Shown piece after piece: positions 43,311 to 53,018 of a DNA stretch of 64,000 nt (within the stretch, counting starts at the first letter, position 1; each line of letters begins with the position of its first letter). Source of the DNA: Deltaproteobacteria bacterium (GTDB lineage: Bacteria > Myxococcota_A > Polyangia > Nannocystales > Nannocystaceae); assembly GCA_016709225.1 (NCBI GenBank), contig JADJEE010000001.1, forward strand, positions 1,922,001 to 1,986,000, given 5' to 3'. Under the pieces are notes generated by a model. It was not told the origin of the DNA. It saw only the letters and a list, made by a program, of their open reading frames with translations, and did no database searches. The translations under genes were made by a program, and so were the position numbers.

Positions 43311-45487
43311 GGGCCGCGCTTGGCGTCGTCGGCCTTGGCGTCGGCGCCCTTGGGCGCGGGCGCCTTGGCCTCGTCGGTGGCCGGCGTCTTCGCGTCGGCC
43401 GGCCCAGTCGGGCGCGGCGCGACGATGGGTCCGCCGCCCCGCGGCTGCGCCTTCGCCTCGCCGCCGGGGGCGAGGCCCGGCTCGCGTCGCTCCGCCGGCG
43501 CCCTCGCGTCGACGGCGTCGCCCGCCTTCGCGTCCGGCTTCGCGTCCGGCTTCGCGTCCGGCTTCGCGTCCGGCTTCGCGTCGCCCTTTGCGTCGTCGCC
43601 CTTCGCGTCCGCCTTCGCGTCGTCGCCCTTCGCGGCGTCGTCGCCCTCGACTCCGTCCTCCGCGAGCGCCTCGTCCTCCCAGCGCGTGCGCAGCCGGTCG
43701 ACCCAGGCCTCACGTCGATCGGAGCCCGCGGCGTAGGGGAAGCCGGCGGCCGCCAGCTCGGCACGACGGAACGCGGTGTCCCCCAGCAGTCCGAGCGTCA
43801 ACGCAACCGCCGCGCACGCGCCCACCACGACCCGCGCGCCGCGGCCCGGTAGGGTCGGGATCTCGGTGTTGCCCGGCGGGCGGAAGTACATGCTCACGAT
43901 GAGGCGCAGGTAGTAGTACGCGCCGACCACCGAGTTGAGCAGCGCCGCGATCACCAGCACCCGCATCACGAGGTTGTCGTTCTCCAGCGCGGCCCGGAAG
44001 ATGGCCAGCTTTCCGAAGAAGCCGACCGTCGGCGGCATGCCCATCAGCGACAGCAGGCAAATGGTGAGCCCCAGCGCCATGGCCGGGTGGCGCTGGGCCA
44101 GACCCGACCACTCGTGGGCGGTGGTGCCCTCGGTCTTGTTGGCGCCGTACCAGCTGACGCAGGCGAACGCGCCGAGCGTCGAGACCGCGTAGGTCAGCAC
44201 GTAGAAGATCACCGCCGCGACCGAGAAGTCACCGGTCATGCGCGACCACTCGATCTGGTCCTGCGCACGCATGGTGCCGATCGAGAACGCGTGGCCGTAG
44301 AAGTTCGCCGCCGCGACCACGCCGACCAGGATGTAGCCGACATGCGCGACCGAGCTGTACGCCAGCAGCCGCTTGACGTTGGTCTGCTGCACGGCAGCGA
44401 AGTTGCCGACCGTCATGGTCGCCAGCGCCAGCACGGCCACCACCGAGGTCCAGCCGTAGGGCGCGGTCGCCAGCCGCTGGGTCGCGAACGAGCCCACGAA
44501 CACCTTGAGCAGCGCGGCGAAGCCACCGATCTTCACGCCGGCCGCCATGAAGGCGGTGGTCGGCGACGGCGCGCCGTCGTACGCGTCGGGCGTCCACATG
44601 TGGAACGGCACCGCGCTCACCTTGAACAGCAGGCCGGTCAGCATCAGCAGCATGCCGGGGATGAACAGCGCGGCCGGGGCCATGCCCATGACGGCCTTGT
44701 CGGCGGCGTGGTGCACCGCGTCGATCGGCGCGTTCTCGGGGTGCATCGCCAGCTCGACGTAGGGCTGCGCGGCGCCCCACTGCGTGAAGACCTGGGCGAT
44801 CTGGCCGGCCAGTGCGTCGAGGTTGGTGGTGCCGCAGGCGCCGTACACCAGCGCGATGCCCATCAGCAGCAGCGCCGACGAGAACGCGCCCATGATGAAG
44901 TACTTGAACGCGGCTTCGGCCGAGGCCCGCGCGTTCCACCGCGCGCCGACCAGCACGTAGATCGCGATGCTCATGGTCTCGATGCCCAGGAACACCGTGA
45001 CCAGGTCGGTCGCGTGATCGAGGATCATCATGCCGAAGGCGGCGATGAGCACCAGCGACTCCTGCTCGCCGTACTCGAAGCGGTGTGAGCGGGCATAGTC
45101 GCCGGCGAATGCCAGCACGCCGCCGGCGACCACCAAGACTCCGAGGTCGAGCAGCACCGAGAAGTGGTCGACGGCGAGCAGGCCGGCAAACACGGACACG
45201 CCGCGATCGAGCTCGACGGCGCCGAACTGCGTGAGCGCGACGGCAATCGCCAGGCCCACGCCCGCGAGCGCGACGCGGCGCTGGAACCCGCGTGCGCCCG
45301 GGCGTGCAAAGGCATCGGCGGCGAGCAGCAGCAGCGACCAGATCGCGACGATCATCATCGGCGCGAGCTGGGCCATGTCGGCCAGGGCCGTGGCGCCGGC
45401 GGTGGTCGCTGCCGCGGTGGTGGTGGCAACGGCGTCGGCGGCCGCGGCCGGTGCGGCGGGGGCGAAGGTGGCGAGCAGAGCGTTCAT
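43307..45487 (-). CDS. nuoN: NADH-quinone oxidoreductase subunit N
   Basis: 726 residues versus about 485 in E. coli. The antiporter-like core is intact (GIETMSIAIYVLVGARW, AFKYFIMGAFSSALLLMG, VSAVPFHMWTPDAYDGAPSPTTAFMAAGVKIGGFAALLK, VKRLLAYSSVAHVGYILVG). The extra part is a C-terminal hydrophilic tail of about 140 residues made of Asp/Lys/Ala/Pro repeats (DAKPDAKPDAKPDAK), and a longer first loop. It takes part in proton pumping. Its ATG overlaps the end of nuoM (ATGA). Confidence 0.95.
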   Translation of the reverse strand: MNALLATFAPAAPAAAADAVATTTAAATTAGATALADMAQLAPMMIVAIWSLLLLAADAFARPGARGFQRRVALAGVGLAIAVALTQFGAVELDRGVSVFAGLLAVDHFSVLLDLGVLVVAGGVLAFAGDYARSHRFEYGEQESLVLIAAFGMMILDHATDLVTVFLGIETMSIAIYVLVGARWNARASAEAAFKYFIMGAFSSALLLMGIALVYGACGTTNLDALAGQIAQVFTQWGAAQPYVELAMHPENAPIDAVHHAADKAVMGMAPAALFIPGMLLMLTGLLFKVSAVPFHMWTPDAYDGAPSPTTAFMAAGVKIGGFAALLKVFVGSFATQRLATAPYGWTSVVAVLALATMTVGNFAAVQQTNVKRLLAYSSVAHVGYILVGVVAAANFYGHAFSIGTMRAQDQIEWSRMTGDFSVAAVIFYVLTYAVSTLGAFACVSWYGANKTEGTTAHEWSGLAQRHPAMALGLTICLLSLMGMPPTVGFFGKLAIFRAALENDNLVMRVLVIAALLNSVVGAYYYLRLIVSMYFRPPGNTEIPTLPGRGARVVVGACAAVALTLGLLGDTAFRRAELAAAGFPYAAGSDRREAWVDRLRTRWEDEALAEDGVEGDDAAKGDDAKADAKGDDAKGDAKPDAKPDAKPDAKPDAKAGDAVDARAPAERREPGLAPGGEAKAQPRGGGPIVAPRPTGPADAKTPATDEAKAPAPKGADAKADDAKRGP
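43524..43585 (+). repeat. Twelve-base tandem repeat in nuoN tail
   Basis: Units of GGCTTCGCGTCC repeated about five times, encoding DAKP on the minus strand. Probably variable in copy number. Confidence 0.85.
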
Positions 45488-47424
45488 GGGTTGCCTCCGG
45501 CCTTCGCGTCGGCCTTGCGGTCGGGCGCCGGCGCGACGGCCTTGGGCGCCGGTTCACCGGGCGCTGGGCGCAGCGCGGCCGTCCCTGGTGGCGGGCCGGG
45601 GGGTTGGCCCGCGGGTGGGCGCACGGCCCCGGGCGCACCCGCCGGACGTGCGGGCGCACCGGCGGCGCCGGGCGTGGGCACGGGCTGCGCACCCGCACCC
45701 GGGGTGGGCTGCGCCGCCGCCTTGGTCGCGGCCTCGCGCGCGGCCTTCTCCTGCGCGGCGGCCTCGGCCCGCTGCTTGGCCTCGGAGGCCTTCGCCGCCT
45801 CGGCCGGGCGCTCGTCGCCGTAGGTCGCAGCGATGCGCGCCTCGGGATCGGGGCAGCGATCGACGAGCTCGGCGAGCAGCATCGGGCCATCGCCGTTGGC
45901 GTTGAAGATCGACGCGCAGCGCTTGAGGTTGAACTGGGCCACCGCGGCCTGCGAGGTCGGGTCGATGCGCGCCGTGAACGGCCGCGGGTACAGCCCCATC
46001 AGCACGATGAGCGCCACGAACGGCACGAACACCAGGATCTCGCGCAGGTTGAGGTCGGGCAGGTCGACGTTCTTGGGGTTCGACAGCGGCCCGAACATCA
46101 GCTTCTGGAACAGGTGCAGCAGGTAGACCACGCCGAGGATCACGCCGGTCGCCGCGACGACCACGAGGATCGGCACCGCGTAGAGCGTGAGGCCGCCGTG
46201 GGTGAAGGTCCCGACCATGATCAGGAACTCGCCCACGAACCCGACCAGGCCCGGCACACCGGCCGAGCCCAGCATCGCGATCATGAACATCGCCGCGAAG
46301 ATCGGCATCGGCTTGGCGAGCCCGCCGAACTCCGAGATGAGCCGGGTGTGGCGGCGCTCGTACAGCACGCCGATCGCCATGAAGAGCGCGCCGGTGGTGA
46401 GGCCGTGCGCGAGGCTCTGGTAGGTGGCGCCGGTGAGGCCCTGGGTGCTGAAGCTGGTGATGCCCAGCACGATGAAGCCCATGTGGCTGACCGACGAGTA
46501 CGCGACCAAGCGCTTGGCATCGCTCTGCACCCACGCGACCAGGGCGCCGTACACGATGCCGACCACCGCGAGGATCGCGAGCAGCTGCGAGCCCTCGCCG
46601 GCAGCGAGCGGGAACAGCGGGTACGCGAAGCGCAGCAGGCCGTAGGTGCCGAGCTTGAGCAGCACGCCGGCGAGGATCACCGAGCCGGGGGTCGGTGCCT
46701 GGGTGTGCGCGTCGGGCAGCCAGGTGTGCACCGGGAACAGCGGCACCTTGATGGCGAAGCTGAGCACGAAGGCCCAGAAGCACCAGAACTGCGCCTCGGG
46801 CGTGAGCACGACCTGCGAGAGGTCGTTGTAGTCGAAGCTCCAGACCCCGCGGGTCGCCGTGTGGTGCTGCACCGCGAGGTAGATGATCGCCGCCAGCATC
46901 AGCGCCGAGCCGACCATCGTGTAGAGGAAGAACTTCACCGCCGCCGCGACGCGCTGCTCGCTGCCCCAGATGCCGATGATGAGCGCCATCGGCACCAGCA
47001 TCAGCTCCCAGAACACGAAGAACAGGATCATGTCGAGCGCGACGAGGGTCCCGATCATGCCGGTCTCGAGCACCAGCATCGCGACCACGAACTCGCCGCC
47101 GCGCTTCTCGATCGAGCGCCACGCGCCCCAGATGCACAGCGGGGTCAGCAGCGTCGTGAGGACGACGACCCACAGGCTGAAGCCGTCGACACCCACGTGG
47201 TAGTGGATGCCGAGGTCGCGGATCCACGGCAGCTTGGTCTCGAACTGCATGCCGGCCTCGCCGACCACGAAGCCGGTCGCCAGCGGGATCGAGATCAGGA
47301 ACTCGAGCACCGCGATGGCCAGGCCCACGCCCTGCGCGAGACGGGTCTCGCCGGACGGCAGCGTCGCCACCACCAGTGCGCCGAGCATCGGCACGATCAA
47401 CAACATCGTGAGCACGTCGGTCAT
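45484..47424 (-). CDS. nuoM: NADH-quinone oxidoreductase subunit M
   Basis: 646 residues versus about 509 in E. coli. Core motifs are intact (LLTPLCIWGAW, FVFWELMLVPMALIIGIWG, KVPLFPVHTWLPDAHTQAPTPGSVILAGVLLKLGTYGLLRFA, KRLVAYSSVSHMGFIVLG). The C-terminal 130 residues are an Ala/Pro/Glu tail with no family match. Proton-pumping antiporter-like subunit. Overlaps nuoL (47421-47424) and nuoN by ATGA. Confidence 0.95.
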   Translation of the reverse strand: MTDVLTMLLIVPMLGALVVATLPSGETRLAQGVGLAIAVLEFLISIPLATGFVVGEAGMQFETKLPWIRDLGIHYHVGVDGFSLWVVVLTTLLTPLCIWGAWRSIEKRGGEFVVAMLVLETGMIGTLVALDMILFFVFWELMLVPMALIIGIWGSEQRVAAAVKFFLYTMVGSALMLAAIIYLAVQHHTATRGVWSFDYNDLSQVVLTPEAQFWCFWAFVLSFAIKVPLFPVHTWLPDAHTQAPTPGSVILAGVLLKLGTYGLLRFAYPLFPLAAGEGSQLLAILAVVGIVYGALVAWVQSDAKRLVAYSSVSHMGFIVLGITSFSTQGLTGATYQSLAHGLTTGALFMAIGVLYERRHTRLISEFGGLAKPMPIFAAMFMIAMLGSAGVPGLVGFVGEFLIMVGTFTHGGLTLYAVPILVVVAATGVILGVVYLLHLFQKLMFGPLSNPKNVDLPDLNLREILVFVPFVALIVLMGLYPRPFTARIDPTSQAAVAQFNLKRCASIFNANGDGPMLLAELVDRCPDPEARIAATYGDERPAEAAKASEAKQRAEAAAQEKAAREAATKAAAQPTPGAGAQPVPTPGAAGAPARPAGAPGAVRPPAGQPPGPPPGTAALRPAPGEPAPKAVAPAPDRKADAKAGGNP

Positions 47425-49730
47425 GGCGCACCTCCTGCCCCGCCGCGGGCCCCAGGTTGGGGCGCCGGTGGCCGGCCCCCCAACGGATCCACGACCGGCC
47501 GATCACCCGGCGACGGCGGCTGCACCGGAGCGGCCTGCGGCGGCGGCCCCGGACGACGCACGTTGTCCGGCCCGAGATCGAATTCGAAGCCCGGCCCCTC
47601 GACGTGGATCGGCTGCGCACCGAGGGTCGGTCGTAGCCCGCCCGCATCCACGGGATGCACGGGGTTGGGTCCGGCCACGGTGACCGTCGGGTTGGCGAAC
47701 ACCGACGCCAGCACGATCGCGACACCGATGAGCAGCACCGCGAGGTAGCGGCGCACGTTGCCGTTGTGCCAGATGCGAACGCGGTTGCCGATGGCACCGA
47801 CGCTCCACGACACGCCGCCCACGCCGACGCCGTCGACCAGCAGCTGATCGCCGACCTGGTAGGCCACGCCGCCGACCATTCGCACCGGGCGCACGATCGA
47901 GGCGTCGTAGATCTCGTCGACGAAGTACTTGCCGAGGCTGGCGCGGTACAGCCCGCCGAGGCGCTTGGCCCAGTCGGCCGCGGCCGCCGATGGCCCGTCC
48001 TTGTAGAGGCTGCGCGCGAACAGGATGCCCGCGACCGCGATGCCGACCGAGAGCGCCATCATGCCCAGCTCGACCCCCGCCAGCACATGGCCGTGCTCGT
48101 CGGCGAAGCCCTCGCGCACGCCCACGAAGTACTCGCCCGAGAACGTCGCCGACAGCTGCGTGATCGGATGCAGCCACTCGTCGAGCACGTGCGGCAGGTG
48201 CCCCGGGGTCACGTGCGGCACGCCGAGGAACCCGCCGAAGGTCGCGAGGATCGCCAGCACCACCAGCGGGAACGACATGATCCACTGCTCGTGGACGTGA
48301 TGCTCCCAGGTGTGGTGGTCGCCGCGGAACTTGCCCTCGAAGGTGAGGAAGTACAGCCGGAACATGTAGAACGCCGTGCACGCGGCGGCCACCAGGCCGA
48401 GCGCGTACGCGACGTAGTTCAGCCCCGGCGACCACGCACTGGCGTTGGTGTACGCGTGAAGGAGGATCTCGTCCTTCGAGAAGAAGCCGGCGAAGATCGG
48501 GATGCCGGCGATCGCCAGGCACGAGATGAGGAAGGTGCCGGCGGTCCACGGCATCTTCTTGCGCAGGCCACCCATCGTGCGGATGTCCTGGTTGTGGTGG
48601 CAGGCCTCGATGACGGCGCCGGAGCCGAGGAACAGGCACGCCTTGAAGAACGCGTGGGTCACGAGGTGGAACACCGCCGCCCCCCACGCGCCCATGCCGG
48701 CGGCGAGGAACATGTAGCCCAGCTGCGACACCGTCGAGTAGGCCAGGACCTTCTTGATGTCGTTCTGCGTGATGCCGATCGTCGCGGCGAACAGGGCCGT
48801 GAGCGCGCCGATGAGCGCGACCACCGACATGGTGATCGGCGACAGCGCGAACAACGGGTTCAGCCGCACGATGAGGTACACGCCGGCGGTGACCATGGTC
48901 GCGGCGTGGATGAGCGCGCTGACCGGGGTCGGGCCCGCCATCGCGTCGGGCAGCCAGGTGTAGAGCGGCAGCTGGGCGCTCTTGCCGGTGCAGCCGACGA
49001 ACAACAGCATGGTCGCGGCGGTCGCGATCGAGACCCCGAAGATGGTGTTGGTCACCAGGTCGGAGTCGGGGCCCGCGGCGCAGGCGGCCTTGATGGCGTC
49101 GTAGTCGAGGCTGTGGGTGACCGCGTAGATGAGCAGCATGCCCAGGATCACGCCGAAGTCACCGATGCGGTTGACGATGAAGGCCTTGCGGCCGGCCGAG
49201 GCCTTCTCGCTCTCGTCGTAGTAGTAGCCGATGAGCAGGTAGGAGCAGAGCCCGACGCCCTCCCAGCCCACGAAGGTCAGCACCAGCGACTTGCCCATCA
49301 CCAGGATGAGCATCGCGGCCATGAACAGGTTGAGGTACGCGAAGTAGCGCCAGTAGGAGCCGTCCTTCGCCATGTAGCCGACCGAGAAGATGTGGATCAG
49401 CAGACCCACGCCGGTCACGACCATGCACATCACGGCCGACAGGTGGTCGATCATCAGATCGAAGCCGACCATGGTCTCGCCCGAGACGATCCACGGGTAG
49501 ATGCGATGGACCACGCGGTCGTAGCCCTGCCCGACCATCGCTTCGAACACGATCGAGAAGGTGTAGAAGCACGAGAACGCGACCGCTCCGATCGCGACCA
49601 GGTGCACGACTTCGCGACCGAGGCGGTCGCCGAGCGTGCGCATGATCCAGCGCCCGAAGACGAGGTTCCACAGCGCCGCCACGAGCGGAAACAGCGGGAT
49701 CCAGCCGAGGGTGAGATTGGCTTCGTTCAT
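47421..49730 (-). CDS. nuoL: NADH-quinone oxidoreductase subunit L
   Basis: 769 residues. Core: GWEGVGLCSYLLIGYYY, FIVNRIGDFGVILGM, STVSQLGYMFLAAGMGAWGAAVFHLVTHAFFKACLFLGSGAVI and the trailing amphipathic helix region. ATG 49730 gives MNEANLTLGWIPLFPL. The C-terminal 80 residues are a Pro/Gly-rich tail (GPNPVHPVDAGGLRPTLG ... PPPQAAPVQPPSPG). Largest antiporter-like subunit of complex I. Confidence 0.95.
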   Translation of the reverse strand: MNEANLTLGWIPLFPLVAALWNLVFGRWIMRTLGDRLGREVVHLVAIGAVAFSCFYTFSIVFEAMVGQGYDRVVHRIYPWIVSGETMVGFDLMIDHLSAVMCMVVTGVGLLIHIFSVGYMAKDGSYWRYFAYLNLFMAAMLILVMGKSLVLTFVGWEGVGLCSYLLIGYYYDESEKASAGRKAFIVNRIGDFGVILGMLLIYAVTHSLDYDAIKAACAAGPDSDLVTNTIFGVSIATAATMLLFVGCTGKSAQLPLYTWLPDAMAGPTPVSALIHAATMVTAGVYLIVRLNPLFALSPITMSVVALIGALTALFAATIGITQNDIKKVLAYSTVSQLGYMFLAAGMGAWGAAVFHLVTHAFFKACLFLGSGAVIEACHHNQDIRTMGGLRKKMPWTAGTFLISCLAIAGIPIFAGFFSKDEILLHAYTNASAWSPGLNYVAYALGLVAAACTAFYMFRLYFLTFEGKFRGDHHTWEHHVHEQWIMSFPLVVLAILATFGGFLGVPHVTPGHLPHVLDEWLHPITQLSATFSGEYFVGVREGFADEHGHVLAGVELGMMALSVGIAVAGILFARSLYKDGPSAAAADWAKRLGGLYRASLGKYFVDEIYDASIVRPVRMVGGVAYQVGDQLLVDGVGVGGVSWSVGAIGNRVRIWHNGNVRRYLAVLLIGVAIVLASVFANPTVTVAGPNPVHPVDAGGLRPTLGAQPIHVEGPGFEFDLGPDNVRRPGPPPQAAPVQPPSPGDRPVVDPLGGRPPAPQPGARGGAGGAP

Positions 49731-49796
49731 GGGCGAGCGAAAGGAGCGAGGGGGAAGAGTCGTCGGAGGAGGTCCGCCCGGGGGCAAACGCGGCAG

Positions 49797-50099
49797 CTAG
49801 TCGCGCAGCAGCGACAGGTCGTCGATGTCGGTGCCGGTGCGGGCGCGGAAGATCGACACCACGATCGCGAGGCCGACCGCGGCCTCGGCCGCGGCCACGG
49901 CGATCGTGAACATCGCCAGCACCTGGCCGTCGGCGTTGCCCCACTGCCGGGAGAACGCGACCAGCGCGATGTTGGCGGCGTTGAGCATGAGCTCCACGCT
50001 CATCAGCACGATGAGCACGTTGCGTCGCAGCAGCACGCCCGCGGCCCCGATGAGGAACAGCGCGAACGCGAGGTAGAGGAAGTGCGTGATCGGCAGCAT
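49797..50099 (-). CDS. nuoK: NADH-quinone oxidoreductase subunit K
   Basis: 100 residues, three membrane segments. LMSVELMLNAANIALVAF holds the conserved membrane glutamate region and VAAAEAAVGLAIVV the second one. ATG 50099. 66 bases separate it from nuoL. Confidence 0.94.
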   Translation of the reverse strand: MLPITHFLYLAFALFLIGAAGVLLRRNVLIVLMSVELMLNAANIALVAFSRQWGNADGQVLAMFTIAVAAAEAAVGLAIVVSIFRARTGTDIDDLSLLRD

Positions 50100-50131
50100 G
50101 GTCGGTGGCCTCGTGCGATGCGCGGGGGGTC

Positions 50132-50811
50132 TCAGGTGCCGCCGTCGTGGCCGGACGCCGAGGGCGCGCCGAAGTCCATGACGGGCGTGGGGCCGGGCGG
50201 TGCGATGTCGCCGGGCTCGAGGTGATCGACGACGCCGGCGGCGTGGCGCGCCGCGTGGGTCATGCCGTCCTGCAGCGAGTCCTTCTCGCGGTCACGGCGG
50301 TTGCGGGCCACGACCACCGCGCCGATCACCGCCGCCAGCAGCAGCAGCGAGATGGCCTCGAACGCGAACAGGTAGTCGGTGAAGATCTCGCGACCGATGG
50401 CGTTGGCGGTGCCGAATTCGACGCTCGGATCCATCGCGGCGCCCGGGCTCAGGAACTGCCGCGCGAGCGTGCCGAGCAGCACCCACGCCAGGAACCCACC
50501 CGAGAGCACCAGCGAGCCGTAGTAGCCCACCCGGGCCACCCGCGAGGGCCGACGGTGCTCCTCGCGACCGCGCTCGTCGACGTCGAGCACCATGATCACG
50601 AACACGAACAGCACCATCATGGCGCCGGCGTAGACGAGGATCTGGATCGCGGCGAGGAAGGTCGCCGACAGCAGCAGGTAGCACACCGCGACCGCGAAGA
50701 AGGTCGCGACCAGCCACACCGCCGCGACCACCGGGTTGCGACGGGACACCGTCGCCAGCGCCGACACCACTGCGATGGCCGCGAACAGATAGAAGACCAG
50801 CTCTTGCCCGC

Positions 50812-50815
<4 letters not shown>
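50132..50815 (-). CDS. nuoJ: NADH-quinone oxidoreductase subunit J
   Basis: 227 residues. LYAGAMMVLFVFVIMVLDV-like block (LVYAGAMMVLFVFVIMVLD) and the segment pattern identify NuoJ. ATG 50815 overlaps the end of nuoF (ATGA). The C-terminal 40 residues are a hydrophilic extension (HLEPGDIAPPGPTPVMDFG). Confidence 0.93.
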
Positions 50816-52200
<1,385 letters not shown>

Positions 52201-52278
52201 GGGAGCTGTTCTCTTGGCGCGGGCGGGGCCGGGCGTGCGGGCGGGGAAAACCGGTGCGGGTTTGGGTCTTGCGGCCGA

Positions 52279-52815
52279 CTAGACGCCGAGTTCGCGCGGC
52301 ACCTGGCCCTTGGCCAGGGCGTCGAGGATGGCGTCGATCTTGGCGCGATCGAGCTGCTCGAAGTACAGCGGGATCTCGGGCTGGCCGCGCTCGGCGATCT
52401 GCGCCACCGGGCCGTAGCCACACGCCGCGAGGCACTCGACCTCGGTGAGCGTGATGTTGTCGTCGGCGGTGGTGCCCTTGTTGGCGACCCCGAGCCGGCG
52501 CTTGCAGTGATCGAACACGTCGTACGCCCCCATCAGCTGACAGCCGATGTTGGTGCAGACCTGCAGGTGGAAGCGACCGGGTCGCGACCGGTTGATCATG
52601 AAATAGAACGTCGCGACGCCCGTGACGTGGGCGGCGGTGAGGCCCAGTCGCGCGGCGACGAGGTCGATGACCTCGGCGTCGACGTGTCCGAACTGTTCCT
52701 GCGCGAGGTACAGCACCGGCAGACACAGCGCGCGACCGGCACGGCCTTCGGGAAAGCGCGGCCACAGCTGCTGGATGCGCGCCTCGATCTCGGGGGAGAG
52801 TTGCTTGCCTGGCAC
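52279..52815 (-). CDS. nuoE: NADH-quinone oxidoreductase subunit E (24 kDa, 2Fe-2S)
   Basis: 178 residues. Helical N-terminus GHVDAEVIDLVAARLGLTAAHVTGVATFYFMI, then Cys ligands of the 2Fe-2S cluster in CTNIGC and ECLAACGYGPVAQI. GTG start 52815. First gene of the nuoE-F-J-K-L-M-N run. Confidence 0.93.
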   Translation of the reverse strand: MPGKQLSPEIEARIQQLWPRFPEGRAGRALCLPVLYLAQEQFGHVDAEVIDLVAARLGLTAAHVTGVATFYFMINRSRPGRFHLQVCTNIGCQLMGAYDVFDHCKRRLGVANKGTTADDNITLTEVECLAACGYGPVAQIAERGQPEIPLYFEQLDRAKIDAILDALAKGQVPRELGV

Positions 52816-53018
52816 GGGGCTATTCGCGCCCGGAACCTAGGATGGTGCCCGATTTTCGTCAATGCCTCGTGGGCCCCCTCGGGCGCCACCGGAGCGGCCG
52901 CGGGTGCCGCTTCGCCGTGAAAGCGCTCGAATCGTCGATCTGCCCCCGGCACCATGGACGCGCGATCTCCCGGCCCGCTGGCGTCGCGGGGCCGCGATGG
53001 GGCTCCACGCGCGGGCGC

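Noticed and set aside
52816..53018. An additional small gene between nuoE and mpl
   Set aside because: Short frames there have no start signal or protein-like composition.
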